Assembly: GCA_026195255.1 (NCBI GenBank)
Contig: JAPHSS010000025.1
Location: forward strand, 1 to 44,290
DNA: 44,290 bases
Source of the DNA: Gammaproteobacteria bacterium
GTDB lineage: Bacteria; Pseudomonadota; Gammaproteobacteria; SZUA-229
Direction: 5' to 3'
Notes under the pieces: generated by a model
Told to the model about the DNA's origin: nothing
The model's database searches: none
What the model saw: the letters and a program-made list of their open reading frames with translations, nothing else
Position numbers and translations under genes: made by a program
Part shown: piece by piece, positions 16,903-25,370 of the stretch
Position numbering within the stretch: the stretch's first letter is position 1
Layout: each line of letters begins with the position of its first letter

Positions 16903-17907
16903 CTATAAACGATGCGTGATCCCAAACGTAAATGCCACATCAGGCCCATTATCAAAATTAACTATATTCTCCACCAGGCCCACTTCAATAATATTGTTCT
17001 CAGTTCGCCACTTATATCCCAGATGAATTTCATGGCTAACTTCATCTAGTGCGCCAAGATCAACCAATACACCATCACTAAATAAGTATTGCACGATAAA
17101 TGCTTCGTCTCTATCAACTGTAAACTCATAACCTAACATCCCGGAAAACTGTTTTTTTGCCAGTGGAATCAGGCCTAAGGCTTCATCTGATCCAAAACGC
17201 GTAAATGACACATTACCAAACATATAACCTGATGATTTTTTCTGGGCTATTGTTAATTGCATACCGTAATCAAAGGCACCTTTTTCAATCATTCCGTCTG
17301 ACAAGGTTTCCAGGCTTGTATTAAACACTATTGCAACCGCCGGCCACTGCTCACTTTTATCTATTAATACTTTCTGTATAGACAAACCTATTGTTTGAGA
17401 AAATGCTCCATTCAACTCATTGCCAAAACTTGCAGAATACTCTGGCACTTCTATACGAGTTTGATTTAAATTTGTATCACGTCCATTTTGCTCAATACCA
17501 AACACATCATGAAACGTTTCAACAACTTTATCTAAATTTAAATTTCTGATTCTTCTATCATTAAAAGATAACTCTGCTGACCAGCCATATTTAAAGCCAT
17601 GATTGACGGCCAGACGCGTATCTGTGAAATTAAAATCAACCAGATAGATATCTGGCGACTGTAAAAATACACTCACCGCTGCAATATTAAACTGAAACTC
17701 TGTTTCACCCTCTGGCAAACCATAAGCTGATCTCGGTAGTGGTGCTAAACGTAATGCCTGCCCGGGAGATAACGAACGAATATTCAAAGGCCCCAGAGTG
17801 CCCTCCCAATATGCATCAGGCGTAGGCGACTCTGCATTAGCCGTAGTGAAAGTAGACAAGACCGTGAGTAATACAATTAATTTGATATTATAATCGTGAT
17901 TACACAT
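16903..17907 (-). CDS. DUF3187-family outer-membrane protein
   Basis: The 334-residue protein has a signal peptide (cleavage likely after TANA, about residue 25). The mature part opens with GPLNIRSLSPGQALRLAPLPR, a hallmark of the DUF3187 family. The rest alternates short strands with glycine and aromatic ends and finishes in FTFGITHRL, which suits a monomeric beta barrel. The function of the family is unknown. It diverges from the LysR gene across a 196-bp AT-rich gap containing palindromes, so regulation by that LysR protein is plausible. Confidence 0.82.
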   Translation of the reverse strand: MCNHDYNIKLIVLLTVLSTFTTANAESPTPDAYWEGTLGPLNIRSLSPGQALRLAPLPRSAYGLPEGETEFQFNIAAVSVFLQSPDIYLVDFNFTDTRLAVNHGFKYGWSAELSFNDRRIRNLNLDKVVETFHDVFGIEQNGRDTNLNQTRIEVPEYSASFGNELNGAFSQTIGLSIQKVLIDKSEQWPAVAIVFNTSLETLSDGMIEKGAFDYGMQLTIAQKKSSGYMFGNVSFTRFGSDEALGLIPLAKKQFSGMLGYEFTVDRDEAFIVQYLFSDGVLVDLGALDEVSHEIHLGYKWRTENNIIEVGLVENIVNFDNGPDVAFTFGITHRL

Positions 17908-17958
17908 GTTTGTTTTTCATCCTTAATATTTTTTTCATTTTTATAAATCATAAATTAT

Positions 17959-18019
17959 ATTGATAATAATCAATGACTTAATCTAATATTCAAATCTTGC
18001 AATACGTCCTTTCAAGATT
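17959..18019. promoter_or_regulatory. palindromes in the DUF3187/lysR divergent gap (candidate LysR operators)
   Basis: ATTGAT-aata-ATCAAT (17959-17974) is a perfect inverted repeat. AATCTTG-N13-CAAGATT (17993-18019) is a second, spaced one. Both lie between the two divergent starts. LysR regulators commonly bind such sites between their own gene and a divergent target. No footprint data exist; this is inference from position and symmetry. Confidence 0.4.
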
Positions 18020-18103
18020 ATGTAAATATTAGGACTCAATATTAGTCAGACAGTTGCATTATTAATATTGGAAATATTTGCACATATTGTTTAAAATATT
18101 TGA

Positions 18104-18991
18104 ATGAAACTGACACTTGATGCGCTTCTCGTTCTTGACACCATCAACAGACTGGGTAGCTTTGCTGCAGCAGCAGAATCATTACACCGCGTGCCCTCAG
18201 CCATTACCTACAGCATGAAAAAACTCGAACAGGATTTAAATACCACACTGTTTGACAGGGCTGGCCATAGAGCGCATCTGACTGAATCTGGTAAATTTTT
18301 GTTATTAGAAGGCCGCCATTTATTAGACCTTGTTTCTGAGCTGGAAAATCAACTAAGAAAAGTGTCTAAAGGATGGGAGATAGAATTAAATATCGCTATT
18401 GCTGACATGTTACCCAGCAACGGTTTGCTAGAGCTTATTCAACAGTTTTATAAAGAGAAAAGTGGTACTCGAATTAAATTACACACAGAAGTTTATGGTG
18501 GTATCTGGGATGCATTAATGAGTAACAGGGCAGATCTGGTTATTGGTGCGCCGGATAATGGACCCCCAGGCGGTGGTTATCATACTCAGGCTTTAGGTGA
18601 TATCGAATGGGTTTTTGTCGTCGCCCCCGGGCATCCACTTGCAACACATAAAGAACCCATACCTGAGACTATTATTTCTGAATATCGTGGAATTGCTGTA
18701 GCTGACACATCACGAGACTTACCGAAAAGAACCGCTGGCATTTATACTGGCCAGGATGTTTTTACTGTGTCCGATTTTAAAACAAAAATTAATGCCCATA
18801 TTATGGGAATGGGTGTAGGTTTTTTACCGCAGTATTTAGTCAAAGATGAAATACAAAATGGACTATTAATTGAGAAAAAAGTCGAGACAGGTCATCAAAA
18901 GACATCCACTTACTTCGCATGGCGAACGGGCAGAACGGGTCGCTCATTAGAGTGGTTTGTAAACAGACTGAATGCTTCCGTTTTTTTATGA
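18104..18991 (+). CDS. LysR-family transcriptional regulator
   Basis: The 295-residue protein has the N-terminal winged helix-turn-helix (residues 1-62: FAAAAESLHRVPSAITYSMKKLEQDLNTTLFDR) and a C-terminal effector domain (about 90-290). No effector can be named. The ribosome binding site is poor, but ATG 18104 gives the full helix-turn-helix and no earlier start exists. It diverges from the DUF3187 gene and is followed 21 bp later by the broken GFA-family gene. Confidence 0.9.
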   Translation: MKLTLDALLVLDTINRLGSFAAAAESLHRVPSAITYSMKKLEQDLNTTLFDRAGHRAHLTESGKFLLLEGRHLLDLVSELENQLRKVSKGWEIELNIAIADMLPSNGLLELIQQFYKEKSGTRIKLHTEVYGGIWDALMSNRADLVIGAPDNGPPGGGYHTQALGDIEWVFVVAPGHPLATHKEPIPETIISEYRGIAVADTSRDLPKRTAGIYTGQDVFTVSDFKTKINAHIMGMGVGFLPQYLVKDEIQNGLLIEKKVETGHQKTSTYFAWRTGRTGRSLEWFVNRLNASVFL

Positions 18992-19012
18992 AATTATAAT
19001 GAGATTTATATC

Positions 19013-19425
19013 ATGCCTGAGAATATCTATAGCGGTAGTTGCCTTTGTAATAAAATTAAGTATGAAATATCTGGAGTAATTAAGAATATCATTTATTGTC
19101 ATTGTTCAAAGTGCAGAAAAGCACAAGGTAGCGCCTTCGCTACTAATGGAAATGTGAATAAAATTAATTTCAAGTTTATTATTGGTGAAGACGCATTAAC
19201 CGCTTATGAATCCAGCCCTGGCCAGACAAAATATTTCTGTAAACATTGCGGTTCACCAATTATAAGTAAAAACAATAAACACCCGATATAATTCGGGTGC
19301 GCATTGGAAGCATAGAATCGGAGATTACTGAAAAACCTGAAGCCCATATTTTCGTTAACTCTAAAGCTAACTGGGAAAAAATCGAAGACGACTTACCCCA
19401 ATACGATGAATATCAGACGTTGTAG
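19013..19425 (+). pseudogene. GFA-family (glutathione-dependent formaldehyde-activating-like) gene with a one-base frameshift
   Basis: The first frame (19013-19291, 92 residues) carries all zinc ligands of the GFA fold: CLC in SCLCNKIKYE, CHCSKCRKAQG and FCKHCGSPI. It stops at a TAA at 19289-19291. The next frame continues the family C-terminus without a break, reading IIRVRIGSIE, then EAHIFVNSKANWEKIEDDLPQ, to a TAG at 19423-19425. Restoring one base in the CCC at 19282-19284 gives one 137-residue protein. The break lies in a hairpin (CACCCGA-tataat-TCGGGTG), so an assembly error is possible. GFA proteins are often not truly formaldehyde-activating; no function is claimed. Confidence 0.85.
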
Positions 19426-19696
19426 TTAAAAACATTAGAGTTTTCTTCTTTGATATATTCATGAAGAATTTCTGCATACAATAAACTTTAATGTCTAGTT
19501 TCATTTTAAATAAAACGATTCATATCATTCGCTTCTGAAAAAAATTCTTATTATTTTTTGAATTACGTTCTCACACAGTCTATCTGCTATACCGGCTGTA
19601 TTTAAATATCTCAAAATACCTATAGCTATTCACACAAATACATCGATCAGTTGAAGTCACTATCAGCAACCATACGCATTAGAAAATTTTCAAACG

Positions 19697-22456
19697 TTAT
19701 TTAATATTAGCGGTATTTGGTTTTTCAATATTAACAAATGGCTGCGGTTTTGAAATAGCATAACCCTGAGCATAATCTACCCCCATCAAACGTAACTTTT
19801 CGAGGATTATTTCACTACTTACATATTCCGCAATGGTCTTGATCCCCATAATCTGACCCACTCTATGAATGGCCTCCACCATGCCGTGGGCGACAGGGTC
19901 TGACGCAATGCCTTCAATCAGCTGCCCATCGATTTTGAGAAAATCTACCGGTATGTTTCTCAGATAACCAAAGGATGAGAGACCACTACCAAAGTCATCC
20001 AGGGCAAACGAAAAACCCGTTTCTCGCAATGTTTTCATTAACTCCATGGCCTGGTCAAAATTACTGATTGCAGCGGTTTCGGTAATTTCAAAACAGATAC
20101 TAGCGGGGCGAATGAACTCATCGAGCAGCGAAGTGATAAAATGTGGAAGATTATCCAGTCCCAGTGATGCCCCGGAAAGATTGATATTAAACACAGTATT
20201 CTCAGCATGACCCGCACGAGAGAGCCTGCTGATCTCGGTAAAACTCGCGCGAATCACCCAACGATCAATATCCGGCATTAGATTATAACGCTCGGCTGAG
20301 GGTATGAATGCCATCGGTGCAATCACCTTGCCATCTCTGCCCAGCATGCGGACCAGAACTTCAATGTGTTTGGGATGCGTTTCATTCAAAGGCATAATTG
20401 ATTGAGAATAGAGGATAAATCGATCTTCTTTCAACGCCTCTGTTATGTGTGATACCCACTGCATTTCCCCCTGGCGACTGGCAAGTTCAATATTGCCTGG
20501 CTCATAAACCTGTATGCAGTTGCGGCCTTTGTCCTTGGCCGCAAAACATGCAGCATCAGCATCACTGAGAATTTCTGCAGGGCTTGCACTGTCTGCTGTG
20601 ATCGGTACTACGCCGATACTCACGCTGACTTCAAATGTTTTATCGTCCCATATAAAACGGAATTCTTTCACCACCTTGCGCAAACTTTCAGCAATATCAA
20701 CTGCTTTTTCCAATGTACAGTTTCCCAGCAACAGCCCGAACTCGTCACCTCCCAGTCGCGCCAGAATATCCGCACTCCTTATTTTCCCCTCAAACAGATA
20801 ACTAACCTGGCGTAGTAATTTGTCACCGGCCACATGGCCACAGGTGTCGTTTACAATTTTGAACTGATCGAGATCCAGGTAACATAAGGCATGTTGTTCA
20901 CCTGATTTTTTTGCATGAGCCAATGACTCAATCAGGCGCCGTTCGAACTCGCGCCTGTTGATTAATCGTGTAAGCGAGTCATGGCTGGCATGATAAGATA
21001 ACAGGTGATTTTCGCTGTGACCCATGGATGACTCATAAAAAACCATCACTGCACCCACCGCATGCCCTGCATGGTTACGTATCGGCGCGGCAGAATCCTC
21101 AATGGCGTATTCCGTACCATCCTGGTGTACCAGAATGGTATTATCATTCAGACCGACAACACGCATTTCCTGCAGGCATATATCAACAGGATTAGGTTCA
21201 GGAGCCCGTGTAAGTCCATTCATGATATGAAAATAATCCCGCAGGGGTTTGCCGCAAATATCCTGCGTTGTCCAGCCCATCATTTTCTCCGCGATAGGAT
21301 TAAGGTATCTGACATTGCCCTTTTCATCGGTACTAATAACCGCATCCCCAATTGAGCGCAGAGTAAACTGAGCCAGCTCCTTCTGCTGGAAAAGATCATT
21401 CGAGGTCTGGCGTATCTTGAGTAAAGCGATAATCATGGCTATAAATGCCACTAGCAATAACGCCAGAATCGCGATAAAACGAATTAAGCTCTGTTTTTTA
21501 ACCGCCACGGCATGCTCACTTGCTACCTCGGTAATAGCCGTATTGATCGCAATTATGCTATCAATGGCAAGCGTTGCTTTTTCCATCCATTCAATCGTGT
21601 TATAGCCATATTTACCATCAGAAATACCCTGGTAAACCCGTTTGCGTAATTCAGAGAATGTCTGTAGAAAAGTATTTTCCATCTCCTCAATCGCAACAAG
21701 TATCCGTGGATCCAGTCCCGGTTGCTGCTTTACAGACTGCATTATACGCAACTCCTGTTCCACCACATGACGATAATTTATCAGGCTAGCCTGCGCCTTC
21801 TCGGGAATGGCCTGTTGCGTACCAATATAGTAGGCAAAAACAGCGCGTTCTCTGCCGGCATGCTCACTCGCCAACCACACCCAGCGCTTTAATGTCAGGT
21901 TGAACCTGGCAATATCACGGGGCATTTCCACTGTCGTTAGTAATGAATCACGCAGTATTGCAATGGCATTTATAAAATCTGTCGCTATCTCAATCCAGGC
22001 TTCTGCTGTAATTTCCGCATCACCACTCTCTATTTGCCTGTCGACCCTGGATCGCGCCTCTCTAAATAGTTCAAACGCCTGACTTGAACGTTGCAGTTTA
22101 CTCGACAATATCTTCTTAAATTTATCCCTCTGTTGCAGCTGAAGTATTAATGCCTTCGCGTTCAGCCAGGTTGCATCGCCATCTAGTCTAAGTTGTGTAA
22201 TCTGCTCACGGATTTCGGATAATCCTGCGTTCTTACTCTCACTTAGCAATAACGAGGTTAATCCACGCTCCACTGCTTCAATATTGGAAGCCCTGATAAG
22301 ATTATCAGTTACTCGATTGACATATGCCATATCTCTGGCATCAACATATTCAAGGTAGGTGGATCTACCCCATTGGCCGACAAGGCTGACAATAATGATG
22401 CTCAGAATAATTACTGAGCTGTTTATAATCTTACGTTGATCCATACTTGCCCACAT
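19697..22456 (-). CDS. membrane PAS-GGDEF-EAL cyclic-di-GMP protein
   Basis: The 919-residue protein has a membrane segment at about residues 10-30, a large helical periplasmic sensor region to about 320, a second membrane segment at about 325-348, then PAS (about 362-475), GGDEF (about 488-650) and EAL (about 665-905) domains. The cyclase signature LGGDEFG is intact and the inhibitory RSAD lies five residues before it. The phosphodiesterase signature reads EVL instead of EAL but keeps the glutamate; NLSG, ETAAIS and DDFGSGLSSF are present. Both activities are thus possible. I chose ATG 22456: GGAGAG lies 8 bases upstream, while a GTG at 22465 is too close to it. Confidence 0.93.
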   Translation of the reverse strand: MWASMDQRKIINSSVIILSIIIVSLVGQWGRSTYLEYVDARDMAYVNRVTDNLIRASNIEAVERGLTSLLLSESKNAGLSEIREQITQLRLDGDATWLNAKALILQLQQRDKFKKILSSKLQRSSQAFELFREARSRVDRQIESGDAEITAEAWIEIATDFINAIAILRDSLLTTVEMPRDIARFNLTLKRWVWLASEHAGRERAVFAYYIGTQQAIPEKAQASLINYRHVVEQELRIMQSVKQQPGLDPRILVAIEEMENTFLQTFSELRKRVYQGISDGKYGYNTIEWMEKATLAIDSIIAINTAITEVASEHAVAVKKQSLIRFIAILALLLVAFIAMIIALLKIRQTSNDLFQQKELAQFTLRSIGDAVISTDEKGNVRYLNPIAEKMMGWTTQDICGKPLRDYFHIMNGLTRAPEPNPVDICLQEMRVVGLNDNTILVHQDGTEYAIEDSAAPIRNHAGHAVGAVMVFYESSMGHSENHLLSYHASHDSLTRLINRREFERRLIESLAHAKKSGEQHALCYLDLDQFKIVNDTCGHVAGDKLLRQVSYLFEGKIRSADILARLGGDEFGLLLGNCTLEKAVDIAESLRKVVKEFRFIWDDKTFEVSVSIGVVPITADSASPAEILSDADAACFAAKDKGRNCIQVYEPGNIELASRQGEMQWVSHITEALKEDRFILYSQSIMPLNETHPKHIEVLVRMLGRDGKVIAPMAFIPSAERYNLMPDIDRWVIRASFTEISRLSRAGHAENTVFNINLSGASLGLDNLPHFITSLLDEFIRPASICFEITETAAISNFDQAMELMKTLRETGFSFALDDFGSGLSSFGYLRNIPVDFLKIDGQLIEGIASDPVAHGMVEAIHRVGQIMGIKTIAEYVSSEIILEKLRLMGVDYAQGYAISKPQPFVNIEKPNTANIK

Positions 22457-22465
22457 CAAAGACAC

Positions 22466-22988
22466 TCTCCGGTATCTGGGCAGCTGTATTTATATTTCAT
22501 TATTACTTCAATTCAAAATGATATCTTACGACTATTATATAATAGTACAAAAAGGAGGGTTATCTATTCTCGGGTACAATTTATCTGAATTTTCCAAAAG
22601 AGATGAGATTCTCATTTAATATATAACTCTGATTATTCTCGTTGTTACCTAAGGTCACGTCAGAATATTGTATGCCGTAAATATAACCTGGTGATGTTTT
22701 ATATTACTAAGAAAGCAATACTCACAAACTTAAAGCCAACAAGTGCCATTTGTCACTATGGATTTCTTTAAGTAGATATTGAGTGCCCAGGTGTTAATAA
22801 TAACCAGTCGTAAATGCCTGGTCTGGAGCATTGTTGAGCGCATAGTCAAACGACATAAGACAGCCACTAACTGATAGCAGGCACTTATAAAACACGCTCT
22901 TAACGTCCACTATGTGTGGTGACCTGCTGGCTAAATAGTCACAAACCTGGAGTGTGGAAATATTATGTTATTTAAAATTTATAAAATA
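22466..22988. other. gene-free AT-rich gap
   Basis: About 520 bp between the GGDEF-EAL gene and cti. I found no frame with coding character, no tRNA and no convincing terminator. Short imperfect symmetries occur (for example CCACTATGTGTGG near 22910). It may hold the promoter of the minus-strand GGDEF-EAL gene at its left end. Confidence 0.6.
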
Positions 22989-25370
22989 TTAACGATTATT
23001 ATACCGATATAGGTCAAATATGCCGTATTCGACTGGCTCTTGCTTTGCAAATTGCTCATTAAAATAATCAGCCTCTTTCCAGAAATTTGACGCGGTTCTA
23101 CGTATCCCATATCTACCAACGAAACGTTCATAATCATCCCTGGTTTTAATAGCAATGATCTGATCTGCAAAACTTTTCAGATCATTTTCATCAACCGTAA
23201 AAAAGAAGTTCGGATATGAGCCTAATATACCTTTATACACGGTTAGTGTATCTGACTCTTTGTCTCTGTGATCTACTTCACTCAGCAAAGAACTAATATT
23301 TTTATATCCCTTATTATTAATCAATGTATATACCTGAGTTTTATCATTGCCTGTCACTTTGATAAAACTAAGATCAGGAAATACCATTAAACTACTCCCT
23401 TTAATTTTAGCTATTCTCTGGAGATGTTTATCCATTGAAGAAATTTTATCATCTACACTGCATAACATATTGTCACAACGATTGATCACATCATTTATAT
23501 AATCGTTATGTTTCAGTCGTTTCTCAATATTTTGATAAAGCTCTCTTTGTGGATTGTCTGTTTTATAGCCGTATACAACCTGAACATCTAACCATGCATC
23601 TGGTTCTTTAAAATATTTTATCAAACTCTCTCGAATACCTTTATACCAGGATGCGCGTAGTTCCCTTCGGTTTTCAGAGGGTATAAAGGCTAAAAAAGTA
23701 TTTTCTGCTTCCATTCTCAAAAAATCCATATAAATACGTGTATTAAATTGATGACCTATATTGCCATGAACGTCATATCCGGCAACCAGTAAGTAATGAA
23801 TTCTTTCAAATACCGGATAATCAATCACCCATGCTGATTCCGGATAATCACCTAACAAACCCTGTTTTACAGTAGCGCTATCGAAATGTCTGAATACAGT
23901 AAGCGCACTGTTATTTTTATTCATTCCATTACTACCATCCCAGATATATGAAAGCGCTTTATTTAGATCTGTAGGCGGCATATTAATATATTCTTCCTGC
24001 CTAACAAGCATATTTTTATTCTGCAGGTCCCAGTACTTTGTCCATGTACTAATTAAATTTAAAGTATTCCCCTGTTCTGCCGGCAAACTAAAATCAGAAG
24101 CCATTGCCTTTAAATACTCAGTATCACGATTTACTTTTAATTTATCTGGATCCGTAAAGAATACCCAGAAATTATCTTCGATTACATTCAAAGCAACCTG
24201 GCCTCGACATACAGGCCCTTTAATAAAACCTTCTATGAAAAATTTGGAATCATCTAATAAAAATTTATATCTGGCCTTCACCGGAATATCTGAAAATGTT
24301 TCAATAGGATTTGATGCGACAATAGCTTCATATGAAGGTAATTTATCCACCTTATAATCAGGCTTGATAAACAGCTTATTAATTCGCTTTATTCGTTCAT
24401 CTGATAATTCATAAACCACATGAGATTTATCAACAATAGATGACTTTTCATATTTCAATCTATAATAGAAAACATCAAGCTGTGGGTCATCATAAGGTCG
24501 AATACTGGCAATTTCATTTATAACGGTACCGGGAGGTGTAGATGAACGAACCAGTCTGAAAAAATCACGTGCATTCTCTCCTTTAAAATGCAGGTGGGCT
24601 ATAAATAAATGCTCGTAAATATATCGACTAACTAGTTTGTGTTTTAAATCTGTATGATTTAAAAACAACTCCCATTGTTTAATCTGCTTTTTTGTAGATG
24701 CTGAAAGTTTTATCTGGCTATCATCGGGCATACCCTGTGAGAGCCATTTAACTAATATATGGTATTCGTCGTCCGATAAATTAGGTGTTGCAAATGGCAT
24801 TCCCTGTAAGGGGTAATCATCTGCATAGTCTTCAAAATTTTCATTTACCGGGCACGTCTGCTGCCTGTTTAAACCTAAATCAAAGCTATCATCTATCATA
24901 CCCACCCTGGGCTGCGGGTTTAGTTGTTTGAGGCGCAACATTTTATATAAAACAGAATCACGTAAATTATTTATTGCGTTATCTTCCTGCTCATTTAATA
25001 TTGAATGAAACCCCTTTTCACGCCATTCTTTTTCTGATTTAGCATCAACAAAAAGGCGTGTAGGTTCTGATGAGAAAATTCGCTCCGCATCATATATTTT
25101 TTTTGGATTAGCCCCGCGCTTAATACCTTCTATTGATGTCATTTTTAGCTGACATGGCGCATCGTAACAACCATGACATACAACACATCTTTTTTCTATA
25201 ACAGGACGAGCTTCATTTATATATGAAATATTTCTATCCCCTCCCTTTAATAGTATCTGATACTCAATATCAGACTGTCCTTTAGTCAGGCTCTGTTTTT
25301 CTCCGCCACATGAAATTATTAAAAAAGTGAAGCATATAACTATTACTGACCTGTGAAACGTCCCTTTCAT
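22989..25370 (-). CDS. cti: cis/trans fatty-acid isomerase Cti (cytochrome c-type, lipoprotein form)
   Basis: The 793-residue protein is a full-length Cti. This enzyme turns cis into trans unsaturated phospholipid acyl chains, which rapidly stiffens membranes under solvent or heat stress. The N-terminus has a lipoprotein signal with lipobox FLIISC (C21). A haem-c site CVVCHG is at residues 62-66, followed by CYDAPCQLKM, characteristic of the family. Pseudomonas Cti is described as a soluble periplasmic protein, so a lipid anchor would be a variation. Its ATG overlaps the uup stop by 4 bp (ATGA). Confidence 0.92.
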   Translation of the reverse strand: MKGTFHRSVIVICFTFLIISCGGEKQSLTKGQSDIEYQILLKGGDRNISYINEARPVIEKRCVVCHGCYDAPCQLKMTSIEGIKRGANPKKIYDAERIFSSEPTRLFVDAKSEKEWREKGFHSILNEQEDNAINNLRDSVLYKMLRLKQLNPQPRVGMIDDSFDLGLNRQQTCPVNENFEDYADDYPLQGMPFATPNLSDDEYHILVKWLSQGMPDDSQIKLSASTKKQIKQWELFLNHTDLKHKLVSRYIYEHLFIAHLHFKGENARDFFRLVRSSTPPGTVINEIASIRPYDDPQLDVFYYRLKYEKSSIVDKSHVVYELSDERIKRINKLFIKPDYKVDKLPSYEAIVASNPIETFSDIPVKARYKFLLDDSKFFIEGFIKGPVCRGQVALNVIEDNFWVFFTDPDKLKVNRDTEYLKAMASDFSLPAEQGNTLNLISTWTKYWDLQNKNMLVRQEEYINMPPTDLNKALSYIWDGSNGMNKNNSALTVFRHFDSATVKQGLLGDYPESAWVIDYPVFERIHYLLVAGYDVHGNIGHQFNTRIYMDFLRMEAENTFLAFIPSENRRELRASWYKGIRESLIKYFKEPDAWLDVQVVYGYKTDNPQRELYQNIEKRLKHNDYINDVINRCDNMLCSVDDKISSMDKHLQRIAKIKGSSLMVFPDLSFIKVTGNDKTQVYTLINNKGYKNISSLLSEVDHRDKESDTLTVYKGILGSYPNFFFTVDENDLKSFADQIIAIKTRDDYERFVGRYGIRRTASNFWKEADYFNEQFAKQEPVEYGIFDLYRYNNR

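Noticed and set aside
16736-17026. 96-codon plus-strand frame after the dsrC/tusE-like gene
   Set aside because: It runs through a terminator and into the opposite strand of the DUF3187 gene, and its product is basic and without family features.
19280-19299. Programmed frameshift or terminator at the GFA hairpin
   Set aside because: No slippery heptamer and no T-tract; a one-base loss is simpler.
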